A DNA stretch of 64,000 bases from Alopecurus myosuroides (lineage: Eukaryota; Streptophyta; Magnoliopsida; Poales; Poaceae): NCBI GenBank assembly GCA_028641055.1, contig CM054057.1:399016541-399080540 (forward strand). Reading direction: 5' to 3'. Below are positions 23,223 to 35,400 of the stretch, in pieces (within the stretch, counting starts at the first letter, position 1; each line of letters starts with the position of its first letter). A program made the translations under genes and the position numbers. The notes beneath the pieces were generated by a model. The model made no database searches. It was not told the DNA's origin and saw only the letters and a program-made list of their open reading frames with translations.

Positions 23223-26200
23223 TGTAACATCCCTGATTTTTGGAAAGTCCAAAAATCACAAAATTTGAAACTTTTTGTTTTCATGTTATGCAAGTCACCA
23301 AAAACCAAATAAAACTCAAACACAAGGTAAACGTGAATTCTTTTTCCAATGTTGTTGGAATTGATAACCCAAATTCCTCTGTTTTCTAAAAGCCCTAAAT
23401 AAGTTACACTTAATCAAAGATAGTTTTCTCCTTAACAAACATACCTCATAAAATGATTTTCATATCATTACCTTGGAAATGTTTTCATAGAATTTGAAAC
23501 TTGAGGATTTCAAAACCCTAAGAATTGTTTTCACCATCATTATATATTATATGAGCTTGAGAATTGTTACGTGACCTCATAATTTCATTTCAAACCTTAA
23601 TATGTAAAATGGTTTAGCTAGATATTATGTTTTCAAATGTGATATGTCTTTAAAAAAAACATACCTGGCCTTTTTACAATTAATTATTTTCTGTTTAGAA
23701 AGTGGCAATAAGTTGCTATTAGCAATCACTCTTAAAAATATAAAATTATAATCAAATGATTAATAATGGCTTTAAAAAAATAACTTATAGGATGCCACTA
23801 AAAATTTAATTGACCATTATTTATATTTTTTTTATTTAAAATGGCATTAAGTAGCTATTAGTAATTAAATCATATTATGAAAATAAATTATTTTAAGTGT
23901 GTTACAAACAGCACACAATTGTTTTCATTTGAAAGGTTTTGTTTTTACAAAACCATAGACACAAAATTTGAACTCATTGGCTTTATAAATAAATAATTAT
24001 GGTTTATTAAAGAAAACAGAAAAAGAAAAGGAAAAGAAAAAAAGAGGAAACCAACCCAGCCCAAAACCCCCTCCCCACCCCTCTCTCTCGCACACGCGCG
24101 AAGCGCAGAGGCCCACGGCCCAGCAGAAGCACCGCAGCCCACCTTCCTCCCCCTCTGTCCCTGGCAAGCAGGACCCACCAGCTGACGTCACAGATGACGT
24201 TGTCATCTTCTCCACGCGAAGGAAACCGACGTCCGTTTCGGACGATTTTAAGCGCCCTGATTACGGGCGATTAACGCCACTAAGTGCAGCCCCCTTTTTT
24301 CTCCTTAAAGCCCCGATCCCCCTCTCCTTTTCCCCTCTCCCCGAGATCCGAACCACGCCACCCTTCTCCCGCAATCCCTCGACGGAGTTTGCACTGCCGC
24401 CGTCGTCCACCTCGGCATACGGACGCCACGGTGAGCCACTGCCTCTCTACCTTGTCCCATTCGACTCCCCGAGTAAGAGCGCACCTCAGTGACCCCTCCT
24501 GCCCTTTTCTTTCGCAGTGAAACGACGAGGGGAAGCTCGTAGGAAGAGGACGTCCATAGCCACTGCGGGATCTCCATCGCGCCGTCGCCTGAGAGCTCCT
24601 CGACAGAAGCCACCGTCACCATCGAGTCCCCGTTGAAGCCTCGCGCCCCTCAGAGGTCTCTCGCAAGCAGGACACCACCAGGGGCCAAGATCGTCGAAAT
24701 TCCGGCGCCACGCGCCACCGGGTCGCCATCTCCGGCCAGCTCGCGCCGCTGCTGTAAGGCCTTTTATCTGTGTCCGTTGGATCCTCATCCCACGGCCCAT
24801 TTTGGTCCACTTAGCCGCGTGGCAGATTTAGATCTGAGCCGTCCCACACCCCTTAGATCTCACGGCCCAGAGCACAGATCCGGCCGAAATGGTACGGACC
24901 AATCAGATTGCTCCCTTCAATATCACGCGGATTGACCTTTTTGTTTTAAAAGTTTAGTCCCTGTAATTTTTGCAGAAAAGCCCCTGAAACTTAGAACCCT
25001 CATAACTTTTGATTCATAAGTCCAATATTAGAAAACTTGGACTTTTTGAAATCCCCTTGATCTTTAGAATCTTTTAGCCCTGTTAAAATTAAAATTTGAC
25101 AAACTTAAATTGGTTCAAATTCAAATATGCTTGTTTGATGATTTTTGGCATAATTCAAATTCTACAAATCCAAAATTTGTAAATAAAATATATTTGGAAA
25201 TCTTAGGATGATTACCTTCACACACTCTGTCCCAAAATAATTTTTGATCAATTTAAAATTGAATTTAGAAATAAGTTGTCTATTTGAGTATTTTTGACAT
25301 AGAATTATTTCTATAAATAATTAGAATATAGTCCCTTAAGCAAAATTGTTCCAATGGGTAACCTTGAACTAGAAGAAACCTTGACTAACCATTTTGGACA
25401 CCCTTGTACCATGACCATGTGTTTTGACCAAAAATCCACCATAGTGAACCACTAGTTGATCATGCTTAGATTTTGTTTCTATTCTTTCTACCATTGTTTG
25501 TTGTGGCCATTTTTCAATCAAAGACCAAGTCCCTAGTATGTAAACCATATAAGATACCAATTAGTGAACCTCAAACACTAGTACCTTAGTATTTATATCT
25601 ACTTCTCCACTCCCCTATTCTTGCTTCAAGAATTTATCAAGTTAGCAAGTGGAAAACAAGACTCAAGCAAATAGAATGCACTTTATTCTCAACTTGGTGG
25701 CTACATGAAGAGCTACAAGGAAGATCAATAAAGAAGTTTTGAAGAAAATACTTGGACTCCACACCTAGAAGAAACTCAAGGAAGTACAAGTGTGAAGAAA
25801 TTCAGAAGAAAGCATCTCCCTCTCTCTTTCTATCCTTCTTCTTAAATTTTCTTTCAAATTAACTTAGTGGTATTTGTGCCCATCCCATACCTAAACCAAG
25901 TAGTGAAGATCATGAAGATTTATCAAGTACAAGAGAAGCTTCACAACAAGGAGGAAACTACAATAGAAGCATGAAGATGAACCTCAAAAGACAGGCATGT
26001 GAAGACTTGGAGCCATCCACACAAGTTTTTTTTGTCCAACCATTGACCCAAATGGAAAACCCAAGACTTAGTAATATTTTCCCTTTGATGACGAAGTTAG
26101 TAGACCTACCCTAACCACAATGGAAAATACTAACATAGTCACTCAAATATTTTTGAAGGTGAATATGACCAAGTGTTTGCATGTATTACTTTAGTTGAAG

Positions 26201-27805
26201 AAGTAATATGTTTATTCTTAGTGAACTCTTGGAACTTCCTCGACAAGTATGGTTATAATAAAGTTAGATCACATCAAACTCAACCTAGTCCTTCCCAAGT
26301 AAACCATTGGAATTTCCTTAACAAGTATAAGACCATTAGAGAATGAATCTTTCAACTCAAACCTAGACCTTGTCCTAGCCCACTAGGTTAAACTCCTTTG
26401 GCTATGTTATTGCTTTGTATGATCTCTTCACTTGTATGTTTGCTTGATAGCATGTTTGTTTATTTTGTTATTGTGTTTTCAATGAGTAGTTTGTACGGAG
26501 AGCAACGATCCTTTGTGAAGAGAGTGTGATAGCTTCACCAACTTCAACAAGGCAAGTAACACATCATCAACTACCCATTATTTTTCTATATGCATTAGTT
26601 GATTTTTGAGTAGTATGCATTGATAGGAAATTTTTTACTAAGTTATATTATGCTATGCTATTATCCTAGTAGTGTGTAGCCATCTCTTTTATCCTTGTTA
26701 TTTGTAGCCTTAGAACTAGATAGATGCTATGCAACGTGACAAATGATTTTTACTTGATGATGAGGAAAATTACTAAGTATAAACTTCAATGAACCACCTG
26801 GGTGGATTTGGTTGTTTGGCTGATGAGAGTTGAGTGTCTCCCCGAGGGGTTGTTCACTTGAGGAATGCCACCCAGGAACAAAGTGATTATGATGTTCCCC
26901 AAGTTTAGATTGCTTCCAGTGCAGCCTTTAGTCATATGGGCTCTGTCTTGAATTATTTAAGTTGCGAGGGTTCAGCCTGGGCTTGACAAGAAGATGTAGC
27001 ATAATTATAGGTGGAACGGGTCTTGCCATTAGGTTGAATTCTTGCTTCTGAAAGATCTCGTCTCAATCTTCTCCTTTCCTTAATGCACTCAGAGTGTATA
27101 GGATGTTTGGGCTGATTTGAGTCTGAAGGTGAAAGTGCACAAGCTCTGCAGAGTCAACAAACTAAGATCTTAGCCGTGTCCCCGGTTATGGACAACTATG
27201 AGCAGCTGGACAAGGATGGACGGAAGAATCACATCACCATTTTCAATAAGTAATATTTGACCAAGTGAACAGTATTTGTGGTGCTTGGATCTTAATCCAA
27301 TGTTGCCACCCTTTGAAAAGAAAAGTTTGTTTTACAAAAGTGATAGGAGAAAACTGGCTTTATGCAAACTTAGCCAAAAACTCCACTCAGCCAAATGAGC
27401 ATGTAGTACTAGTCTTGCCATTTATATCCACCATAGTGTTACTTGCCAATACATTAAATTGTATTGACTTCCTTGTGGCTGCATATTCCATATTGCAGAT
27501 ATTTCGAAAGACGAGTGAGGATTTCGTTTAGGATCTCGAGGCTATCGCCAACATGTTTTGCCTGTGGCACATGAAGAAGATGGGCTCAATGTTATTCATG
27601 TTTTCCGCTGTATATCTTTGTTTACTGCTAGTCTTCTAAGACTATGCAAGTTGTAATACTATTTTGTAAAGATTGGATCTTGCGATGTAATAGAATTTGA
27701 TGCATTTGCATGGTATTTCATTTTGTACTGTGGTGCTAGCAGTTGATCCCGGGACTAGCACACTAACACATGTATTTCACTTTTGCTAAAAAGTGGGATG
27801 CTACA
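23223..27805 (+). mobile_element. Solo LTR, 4583 bp, gypsy
   Basis: It begins TGTAACATCCC and ends GGGATGCTACA, imperfect inverted termini with TG...CA, and is bounded by a perfect 5-bp duplication, CCTAG. No internal retrotransposon sequence and no second LTR adjoin it, so it is a solo LTR, normally the product of LTR-LTR recombination. It holds a CT-rich leader (24280-24880) whose overlapping frames on both strands are probably non-coding, then AT-rich sequence. The partial copy at 1-3922 is the same family. Family name not assigned. Confidence 0.9.
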
Positions 27806-27810
27806 CCTAG
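27806..27810 (+). repeat. Target site duplication CCTAG (right)
   Basis: Matches the left duplication at 23218-23222 exactly. Confidence 0.9.
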
Positions 27811-29574
27811 CAACCCTTCTACCATTATTTTATCATGCATACATAATGTGCATGTCACGAATACCATGTATTGAATACCTGCTTTCTTACCGGTGTTTTA
27901 CCTCTGTCGATAGACCGCGACCTGGAGGTGGATCCAGCCTACTACGACGATCTCAGTTCCACCTTCGACGAGCAAGGAAAGAACAACCTCATGGAAACAT
28001 CCATTTTTCAGTGTTTTCAACTTCTTACTCATGCATGAGATTCAACTAAGTTTTGGGTCTTAGTTAGGGTTATCCTTTCCAAGGCATTTTCCCCTTTTAT
28101 CACCTTCATACATGTTGCCCTCCTAGTATGAGTAAGGTTGTTCGCGTATCACTAGATCCTTGTGTGTTATATGCTCAACCATGCTTAGTATTATGATCTG
28201 CTTCATCTGGTTGATGAATCCGGTCCATGCGTGAATCTAGCATGACAAGTTGTTATGATATTATGTGAATTGGATAACTTGATTAACAAGGCATTAATGA
28301 TGAGGCCACTATGGGTTGTGGTGTTTGTCTCGTTCATGCCCGTAGGAGCGAGTTCTCGCCTTAGAAGCTAAGACTGAGCGTCCAGCCACGCCGGGCCTAA
28401 CAGACTGCGCACGACTAACTAACTTGTTTGGCCACACACATGGGTCACGTAGTTTGAGATTTCCATTTACGAGTGTGTCATAAAATGTTTTGTAGAAAAC
28501 TTAGGGCGTGACCGGACAAGTGATGGACATACACGGACATTGATCCCGACTCACAGAACATGTGTCGTGAGGAGGTGGCCAACTCCCTGTTAACAGGGTG
28601 GTCCTATTTGGGATGACTCATGGATAGGGTAGAGCAAGGTATAGGTTGTGGTCAACCACCCTCTATCGCACTCTTCGGAAATAGCGTTACTGTGTGGCGT
28701 TAAGAGTCGGTTCATACGTGTGGGAAAAGTGTACCAACTGCAGGGATAAATCTTTTCGAAAAGTCTTGTCCACTGTTACGGACGAATTGGCAACGGATCT
28801 TGTGATCGTAGATAACTTGAACGGAATGACTAAAGCTTGTTCACAATGAATGAGAGTGCCTCCTCGACTAAGTCGAAAGGGGGTGACTCTTGTAGCATGA
28901 GATAGTCTGGGAATGAGAAAGATCTGGTGGAACAAAAGAAGATGTTGATCTCAGTAGTTGAGTAGTTTTCTCCTATGTTTTGTAAATGCTCCATTACATG
29001 TGCTTCTTCTTCCTCGATTCAGGAAAACAAAAGTTGCTTTACGCAAAATAACTTAGAAGCTAAGTCTTGCTGAGTATATTTTTTACTCAACCTTGCCTCG
29101 TTGTTATTTTTGTTACAGATGTAGGTGCTTCAGCTGAAGAAGGTTTCTAACTTGATGTCAATGACTAGTTCGGGGTTCCCACGTGGCAGCCTGGTATCTG
29201 TAGTATGGGTTTGTCTATGTTTCCTATGTTCAAACTCTTACTCCTTTTGTAGACTTGTTGTATAGCAACATAATTTGCTTTTGTTGTTTGGTGTATTGTT
29301 GGGTTACTTGACCTGTGTTAGCCGTGTAGCCTCTGCATGTAATTCTATACTCTAGTAAGTCTTGTATAATACACTTTCATGTGTAGAGAACTGCTTTGAT
29401 CGGTTGTTGGTTATCGATCCCTTGGTTACACGATTTGGCTATGCATGTGTTGACTGTCGCAGTCGAGGGGTTGTGTTCCAATGATCCATTATTCGAGCAC
29501 GCCTGCCAATGTTTACTCGACCTAGGATTGGTAAAACCAGTAATCCTCGGCATGTGTAGCACTTCCTGTGACAC
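27811..29574 (+). mobile_element. Gypsy LTR remnant, right half
   Basis: Continuation of the LTR that the solo LTR split. It contains the block CAACTGCAGGGATAAATC (28736) followed by a CTGTTACGGAC block, in common with the other large LTRs. It ends near CACTTCCTGTGACA at 29574, a plausible CA terminus like the GCGACA and GCTACA ends of its relatives. No coding sequence is supported. Confidence 0.5.
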
Positions 29575-30030
29575 ATAGAATTTTGGTTTAGCCTTGGTCC
29601 CGTTCCTTTAGCTTCATAAGACTCACAGATTCATTTATATGCATATTTGGTTATGATTAGCATGGAGACAAGGAGCAGTAGTATCGATGTTATTTGACAT
29701 GTGTGCCGATGAATCCGATCTATATGCTAGTGTGTGTTACGGCGGGGCTAGAAACCCCGAAACCGTTGTGGGTCCAAGACTAGGAGAGCATAACATTTAT
29801 GTATACCTCTGGGTCCAAGGTCCGACACGACGACAGAGCCTGGAGGGAGGTGAGGGATGGGGTCGCAGTGGTAGTTCGCCATGGGATCCCTCTCCTCAAG
29901 AACTATGGGCTCTATAGTGTTTTCTCGAAGCAAAGGAGTACCGTTGAGATTAGAAGGGGAAAGCATAGTATCCTCACCTATTGGTATCCCTTTTACCGGT
30001 ATAGACCTCCTTTTTCAGATAAACCATTTT
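29575..30030 (+). other. Unassigned stretch
   Basis: No gene or clear element seen. Frames on both strands (29687-29917 and 29799-30083) overlap and show no recognisable motifs. The stretch sits between an LTR end and a truncated LTR, so it may be internal sequence of either element. Confidence 0.4.
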
Positions 30031-31195
30031 CAGCTGGGCAATTGACAAATAGAGGTTGCACCGTAGTGCACAATATAACATGAAGATTACTATGGGATTT
30101 AGTGCGGGCATTACAACAAGATACATAGACCGACATCCATCTGCATCTATGAATAATAATCCACCCTCAGGTTATCATCCGAACCCCCTTAGGTATTAAG
30201 TTGCAAGCAACAGATAATTGCATTAAACAAAGTGTGTAATGTAAGCAATGATTATGCACGCGGGCACTCTCACCATTGTTTTCTCCCTAATGGCAACAAC
30301 ACATCCTCCCCCTTCACGTTTCTGTCACTCGAGCAAGGCAACAAGGAGGCATGAACCCACTATCAAGCATAAATACTGCCTCTTGGAGTCACTAGCAACT
30401 ACTTGGCCAGAGAAACCACTAGCAACGCAAAGCATGCAAGTTCACAAATAACATATGCAATAAAGACTATAATCAACTTGGCATAAGGTCATATTCATCG
30501 GATCCCAGCAAACACATCATATAGAATTACATAAGATCAATCTCGATCATGATAGGCAACTCACGAGATCTAAACATGGAGGCATATGAGGAGGAGACAA
30601 CCATCTAGCTACTGCTATGAACCCGTAGTACGGGGATGAACTACTCACGCATCACTCCGGAGGCAGGCATGGTGATGTAGAAGCGTCCGGTGATGATTTC
30701 CTTTCCGGCAGGTTGCCAGAAAACAGCTTCAGAACCCCCCGATCTAGGGTTGATGACGATGGCGGTTGCGGAACTTTTTCGGGGATTTTGATCAGGTGCT
30801 TAGGGTTTTCCATCCGGGGGACTTAAATAGGCGAAAGGGCAAAGGCGATGGAGGCCAGGGGGCCCCACACCCATAGCTGGCGCTGCCAAGGGGGGCACGC
30901 CACCCTATGGTATGGCCCCCCTGTTGCCCGTCTTCGACTCCTCTTCGGTGTTCTGGATGCTTCCGGGGAAACTAGGAACTTCGGGCTTTGTGAGGTCCAA
31001 TTCCGAGAATGTTTGTAGAACAACTTTTCTGAAACCAAAAACAGCAGAAAACAGGGAACTGACACTTGCCATCTTGCTAATAGGTTAGTCCCGGAAAACA
31101 TATAAAAATTCTATAAATAAGGGAGAAAACATGTAGCAATTGGCATAATATCATCATGGAGCATCAGAAATTAGGGATACGTTTATGACGTATCA
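30031..31195 (-). mobile_element. 3' LTR (truncated) of the LARD-type element
   Basis: Matches 35810-36886 from CAGCTGGGCAATTGAC to the terminal TATGACGTATCA. The outer ~410 bp are missing. It retains about 90 bp around 30835-30920 that the other LTR has lost. On the minus strand it starts TGATACGTCATAAACGTATC, a start typical of abundant cereal gypsy LTRs and itself palindromic. Confidence 0.85.
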
Positions 31196-31196
31196 A

Positions 31197-31212
31197 GCAT
31201 CCCCAAGCTTAG
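31197..31212 (-). promoter_or_regulatory. Polypurine tract of the LARD-type element
   Basis: On the minus strand CTAAGCTTGGGGATGC lies one base from the LTR start. The identical 16-mer recurs twice inside the element, at 33189-33204 and 33247-33262. Confidence 0.75.
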
Positions 31213-34200
31213 TTCCTATTCGTCCTCGAGTAGGTAAACGATAAAAGAATAATTTCTGAGGTGACATGCTACTAACATAAACTTGATCAATCTAATGTAA
31301 AAGCATATCCGCGCTGAGATCATAAAACTTTAAACACGGGCATGATAAATAAAACTTTAATGATAAAGCATAGCAATTACTTTGCATCACGAAGAGTAAC
31401 TCAAATAAAGGATCATGAATAATAATGCAAAGAAAGGTAAACGTTTGTTTCATGTATAGAGAAAACATGGCAAAGTGATATTCCGATAGTCCTTGAGAGT
31501 GAGGCAAAACATAAATGCAAGGACACCTTCAAAGTTCAAGAGGAAGACTAGAACAAATAATTTAAGAACAAATAATATCACATCATGAAGTAATTATTGA
31601 TGCTTATGGGACAAATGCACATAGAACTCGGAATGGCAAATGCTCTCTCAACTGTGCATAAAGTTAGAAGATGGAGACTTAACATAAAAGTAAAAGAAAG
31701 GCCCTTCGCAGAGGGAAGCAGGGATCACTCATGTGATAGAGCTTTTATTTTATTAAATAGAGGTATTAAAAGTTCAACACTCCTCCCATCCATCTTTCAC
31801 AAGCCATGGCTAACTGAGTCTTCGGGTGCCTGCCAACAATTACATACCATGGAGGAGTGTCTATATTTTGGGAGATGTATGCTAATGTCAACGAATGGTA
31901 AACAGAAAATACAGTACGTCACAAGCTAACTAGATTCACAAGAGCGGCTCCCATGGTGAAGGACGTAACTGGTGTAGAAGGTCATCCCTCTTTCTCTTTT
32001 GTTTACATAATTATGCTTTGATTGATAAATCAGGGGGAAAATTGTGAAGAGAATTTAGTTGCGTTAATTTGGGGCTGGGCACCCCGCTGCCAGCTCTTCT
32101 ATGATTTAGATAAGCGGATGAAGCCACTAGTCCAGGGTGTGAAATCCAATCAACAAGTCAGATAAATATTCTCCATTTACGTCCTCATGAGTAAAAACAG
32201 GAACATAAAGCAGGAGTATTTTTGAAGGTTTTAAAGGTAACACATGAGCAATTTAATTTAGAATAGCAGTTAAATACCACATGTAGGTAGCTATGGTGTA
32301 CACAATGGGAAAACTTTGGTTTAAGGGAGTTTAGATGCACAAGTAGAGATCATACTCAGTACAGGTGGAGGCTAGCAAAAGACTGGGAGCGACAAATCAA
32401 GAGAGCATAAGAGCCATAATCATGCATAGCGACATAAGCATGATTAATTAAAACATAAGCAGTATCACAAGTTCAAAAACTAAGTGGTCATGGAGGCTAT
32501 TCGTGACTGGTTTGTAGTCATAAACATGGTGTGAGCATGCGCCAAGTCAACCAAATAAAACATTCGAAAGAGAATACCATATATTGATGGTTTACTATGA
32601 CAATAACAACTCGTGAATCTTTCAATACATATTAAACACTCTCAGCTATTTGAGGCTAATCATGATACGCAATAACCACGAGGCTTTAAAACTAAAATAA
32701 CATTTAACATGGCATGAAAAAGTTCTAGCCACAGTCTATACAAGCTTCTACTAGTACTGTTATAAATTCTACTTCAAGTAGGAGTTTTCTTTCTCCCAAA
32801 AAGCACCATACAAAACATGCTTTCACAAAAATATTATTTATGATACAGCAAGCAAACATGAGAGTACTAAATAATACTACTAAAACTAACAAGCTTTGAT
32901 AAGAGATGCATGCAAAACAGGACCTGAATAAATGCAGCAGCCAAACAGAGACTAAGAATACAACGTATTCTCATGAAAAAAGCGGAGTGTGTCACTCTCC
33001 AATAAAAGAATTCTGGGGTCCAACCAAGCTTATTGAAAAAGTAAAAAAAAACGAAAACAAAAGCAAAAACAAACTGAAAACAAAAAGAAAAGACGCTCCA
33101 AGTAAAGCACATAAGATGCGACCGAATAAAAATATAGTTTCACTAGAAGTGACCTGATAATTTGTTGATGAAGAAGGGGATGCCTTGGGCATCCCCAAGC
33201 TTAGATGCTTGAGTCTTCTTGGAATTTTCTTGTATGTACCACCGGGGCATCCCCAAGCTTAGGATTTTCACTCTTCTTGATCACATCATATCATCCTCTT
33301 CTCTTGACCCTTGAAAACTATCTTCACATCAAAATTCTCACAATCTTCATTAGTAACGTTAGTGCAATTGAAATAATAAATTCACATGGTTCAGTTTTAA
33401 CCCAAGTCTAACACTCAAAAACACATCAGCTACTGTCACAACTTCTTTCAAAACTCTTTTTCTCAAAAGAACACCAAAAGAAAGAGATTAAGATGCAAAT
33501 GCGATAAATGGCAGAAATCTGTCAAAACAGAACAGCAGATAAATATCGATTTTTAAAAAACTTTATGTTGCTCAAATCAAAAAGTTTTCTTCTAAGAAAA
33601 GTTGCGTATATAATTCAGGATTAAGCACAAAAAATATGAATTTTCTGTGATTTTTAACGGAATTAACAGTGGACAGCAGAAATCTGTTTCCTGCGCAGAA
33701 ATCCGAAATATAGGCTCAACTTTCCACTAGAGGCTTTACTTTGATAAGAAAAAACTCAAAAGAAAAGAAACAGAGGGGTTGCTAAGAAAATAGAAAACAC
33801 CCATGTGCAAAGCACACCAAAGAAAATTAAAGAAAACGGGTTGAAAACAGCGAAATAAAACGGGTTCTCTCCCGGTAGCGCTTTTCTTTAACGCTTTTCA
33901 GCTGGGCATAAAAGGGCAAGATGCTCACATAAGAAATATGAATTAAGCAAAAGAGAGAATCAAGAAGCAATTATAAAACGAATTTAAGTCTAACCCACTT
34001 CCTATGCATTGGAATCTTGTAAAGAAATAAATTAAAGAAGCTCAAACTAGAAATCATGAGAAGGTAGAACGAGAGCAATCTCAAAACTTTCAACAAAAAG
34101 AGAGGTGTATTAGTAACATGAAAATTCCTACAACCATATTTTCCTCTCTCATAATAATTTTCAGTAGAATCATGAACAAACTCAACAACATAATTATCAC

Positions 34201-34282
34201 ATAAAGCATGTTTGTCATGGTCTAAAAGCACACAATTCATATCAAGCTCAAAAACCGTGGGATCAAGATTTAAAATCAGCTC
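31213..34282 (-). other. Non-coding interior of the LARD-type element
   Basis: No protein-coding gene is supported over these 3 kb. Frames such as 32867-33112 are compositionally biased (Phe/Lys-rich from A/T runs). The stretch holds two internal copies of the polypurine motif at ~33189 and ~33247 and the module shared with 9803-11110. Confidence 0.6.
33189..33262 (-). repeat. Two internal polypurine-tract copies
   Basis: GCATCCCCAAGCTTAG (plus strand) occurs at 33189-33204 and 33247-33262, identical to the PPT next to the LTR at 31197-31212. Confidence 0.85.
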
Positions 34283-35120
34283 TTATTTTCCCCCACTTTT
34301 AGCAATAGCAAAACAAGATAGTTGGTCACTCTTAAAAGGTATAGGACACATTATACCAATCCTATTTTCAGTAGCATTATGATTTATAACATCAAGTAAT
34401 ATAGGACCATTATCAAGAGCATTATCATAAGATTTATCCAGGTAGCATGGATTATCATAAATAATAGTAGCAATATCATTCTCACAAGTTTCATTTATAG
34501 TAGTATCAAGGTCACAAGTATAGCAAGTATCAATTTCATCAAATAATTTATGAGTTAAAGAGTTACTATCACTAGGAGGTTTACATGGGTAGCGCCATTC
34601 TTCCTCATCTTGATCATCACTCTCCTCCTCTTTTTTATCCAATGAGCTTCTAGATTCAGCAATTTCTTCTTCCATAGGCTCCTGCAATGCATCAGTTACT
34701 TCCTTAGCTTGAGAGAATTTATTAAGATATTCCATTATGTAGTAATTACAATCCTTGTAATTATCAAAGCAATATTCAAGTATAGCATAAATCTCATATT
34801 TATAAGGTGCATCATCAATACTTTCAAGCAAATAGGCAATTTCAAATGCACCCTTCCAAGCAATAAATTCTTCAATTTGTTCCACATCATATAATTCATA
34901 ATTTCCCTTAACATAAGAATATATGGTAACATTATCATTATACTTACATTGAATTGGGAGGTGTTTATACCTCCTACAGCAGCAAGATTTATCAAAGCAA
35001 TAAGTAACATTATAGGTGGAGCACAAGTTTTTAGCATAGTCATGCAATTTATTAATTTTCTCCCATAAGTGTATCCCTTTCTGTGACAAGCGGTGTTCCT
35101 TATAATGTTTTTTTTTTCAT
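34283..35120 (-). pseudogene. Single ORF of the LARD-type element, unknown protein, near-intact
   Basis: A continuous 268-codon frame lies where gag would be, ~250 bp after the PBS. No ATG opens it. The likely start is ATG at 35120, followed by ten A residues; nine or twelve would put it in frame with HYKEHRLSQKGIHLWEK, so one-base slippage in the A-run is the probable lesion. Visible features are a Cys-rich patch (CFDKSCCCRRYKHLPIQC, a possible metal site), a Tyr/Asp/Glu-rich helical middle (YDVEQIEEFIAWKGAFEIAY, EYCFDNYKDCNYYIMEYL), and an acidic linker (SLDKKEEESDDQDEEEW). A C-terminal part follows with repeated Cys/Asp/Tyr/Asn. No zinc-knuckle CCHC and no known enzyme motif is seen. Similar ORFs occur in cereal LTR elements as hypothetical proteins (from memory). 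The function is unknown. Confidence 0.6.
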
Positions 35121-35373
35121 CCGTGAACCCACCTTGCCTAAAATATCTAGTTTCAAGGACATCAAACATTGATAGCAAGCATGATAAAGCAAAAATAGCA
35201 AGTGAATGCTTCACTTGAAAATACTTGAGTTGCCCTTTTATGCCATAAAGTAAACTAATTTTTTTTGTATTTTTGATATAGAAAAGAAAAACAAGACAAA
35301 AATAAAAACAAGAAAATAAACAAAATAAAGAGGTTGAGAGTGAGAGACTCCCCTTGCCAGAAGACTTCCTTTT

Positions 35374-35390
35374 CCCCGGCCACGGCGCCA
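35374..35390 (-). promoter_or_regulatory. Primer binding site of the LARD-type element
   Basis: On the minus strand TGGCGCCGTGGCCGGGG lies 10 bp inside the 5' LTR end. It is close to the PBS of the plus-strand Athila-type element (5002-5020), supporting a shared lineage. Confidence 0.85.
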
Positions 35391-35400
35391 AAAAAATCCT

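Noticed and set aside
24284..24935. Overlapping 100-codon frames near 24.3-24.9 kb
   Set aside because: Again the CT-rich leader of the solo LTR; open on both strands and not conserved in copy 1.
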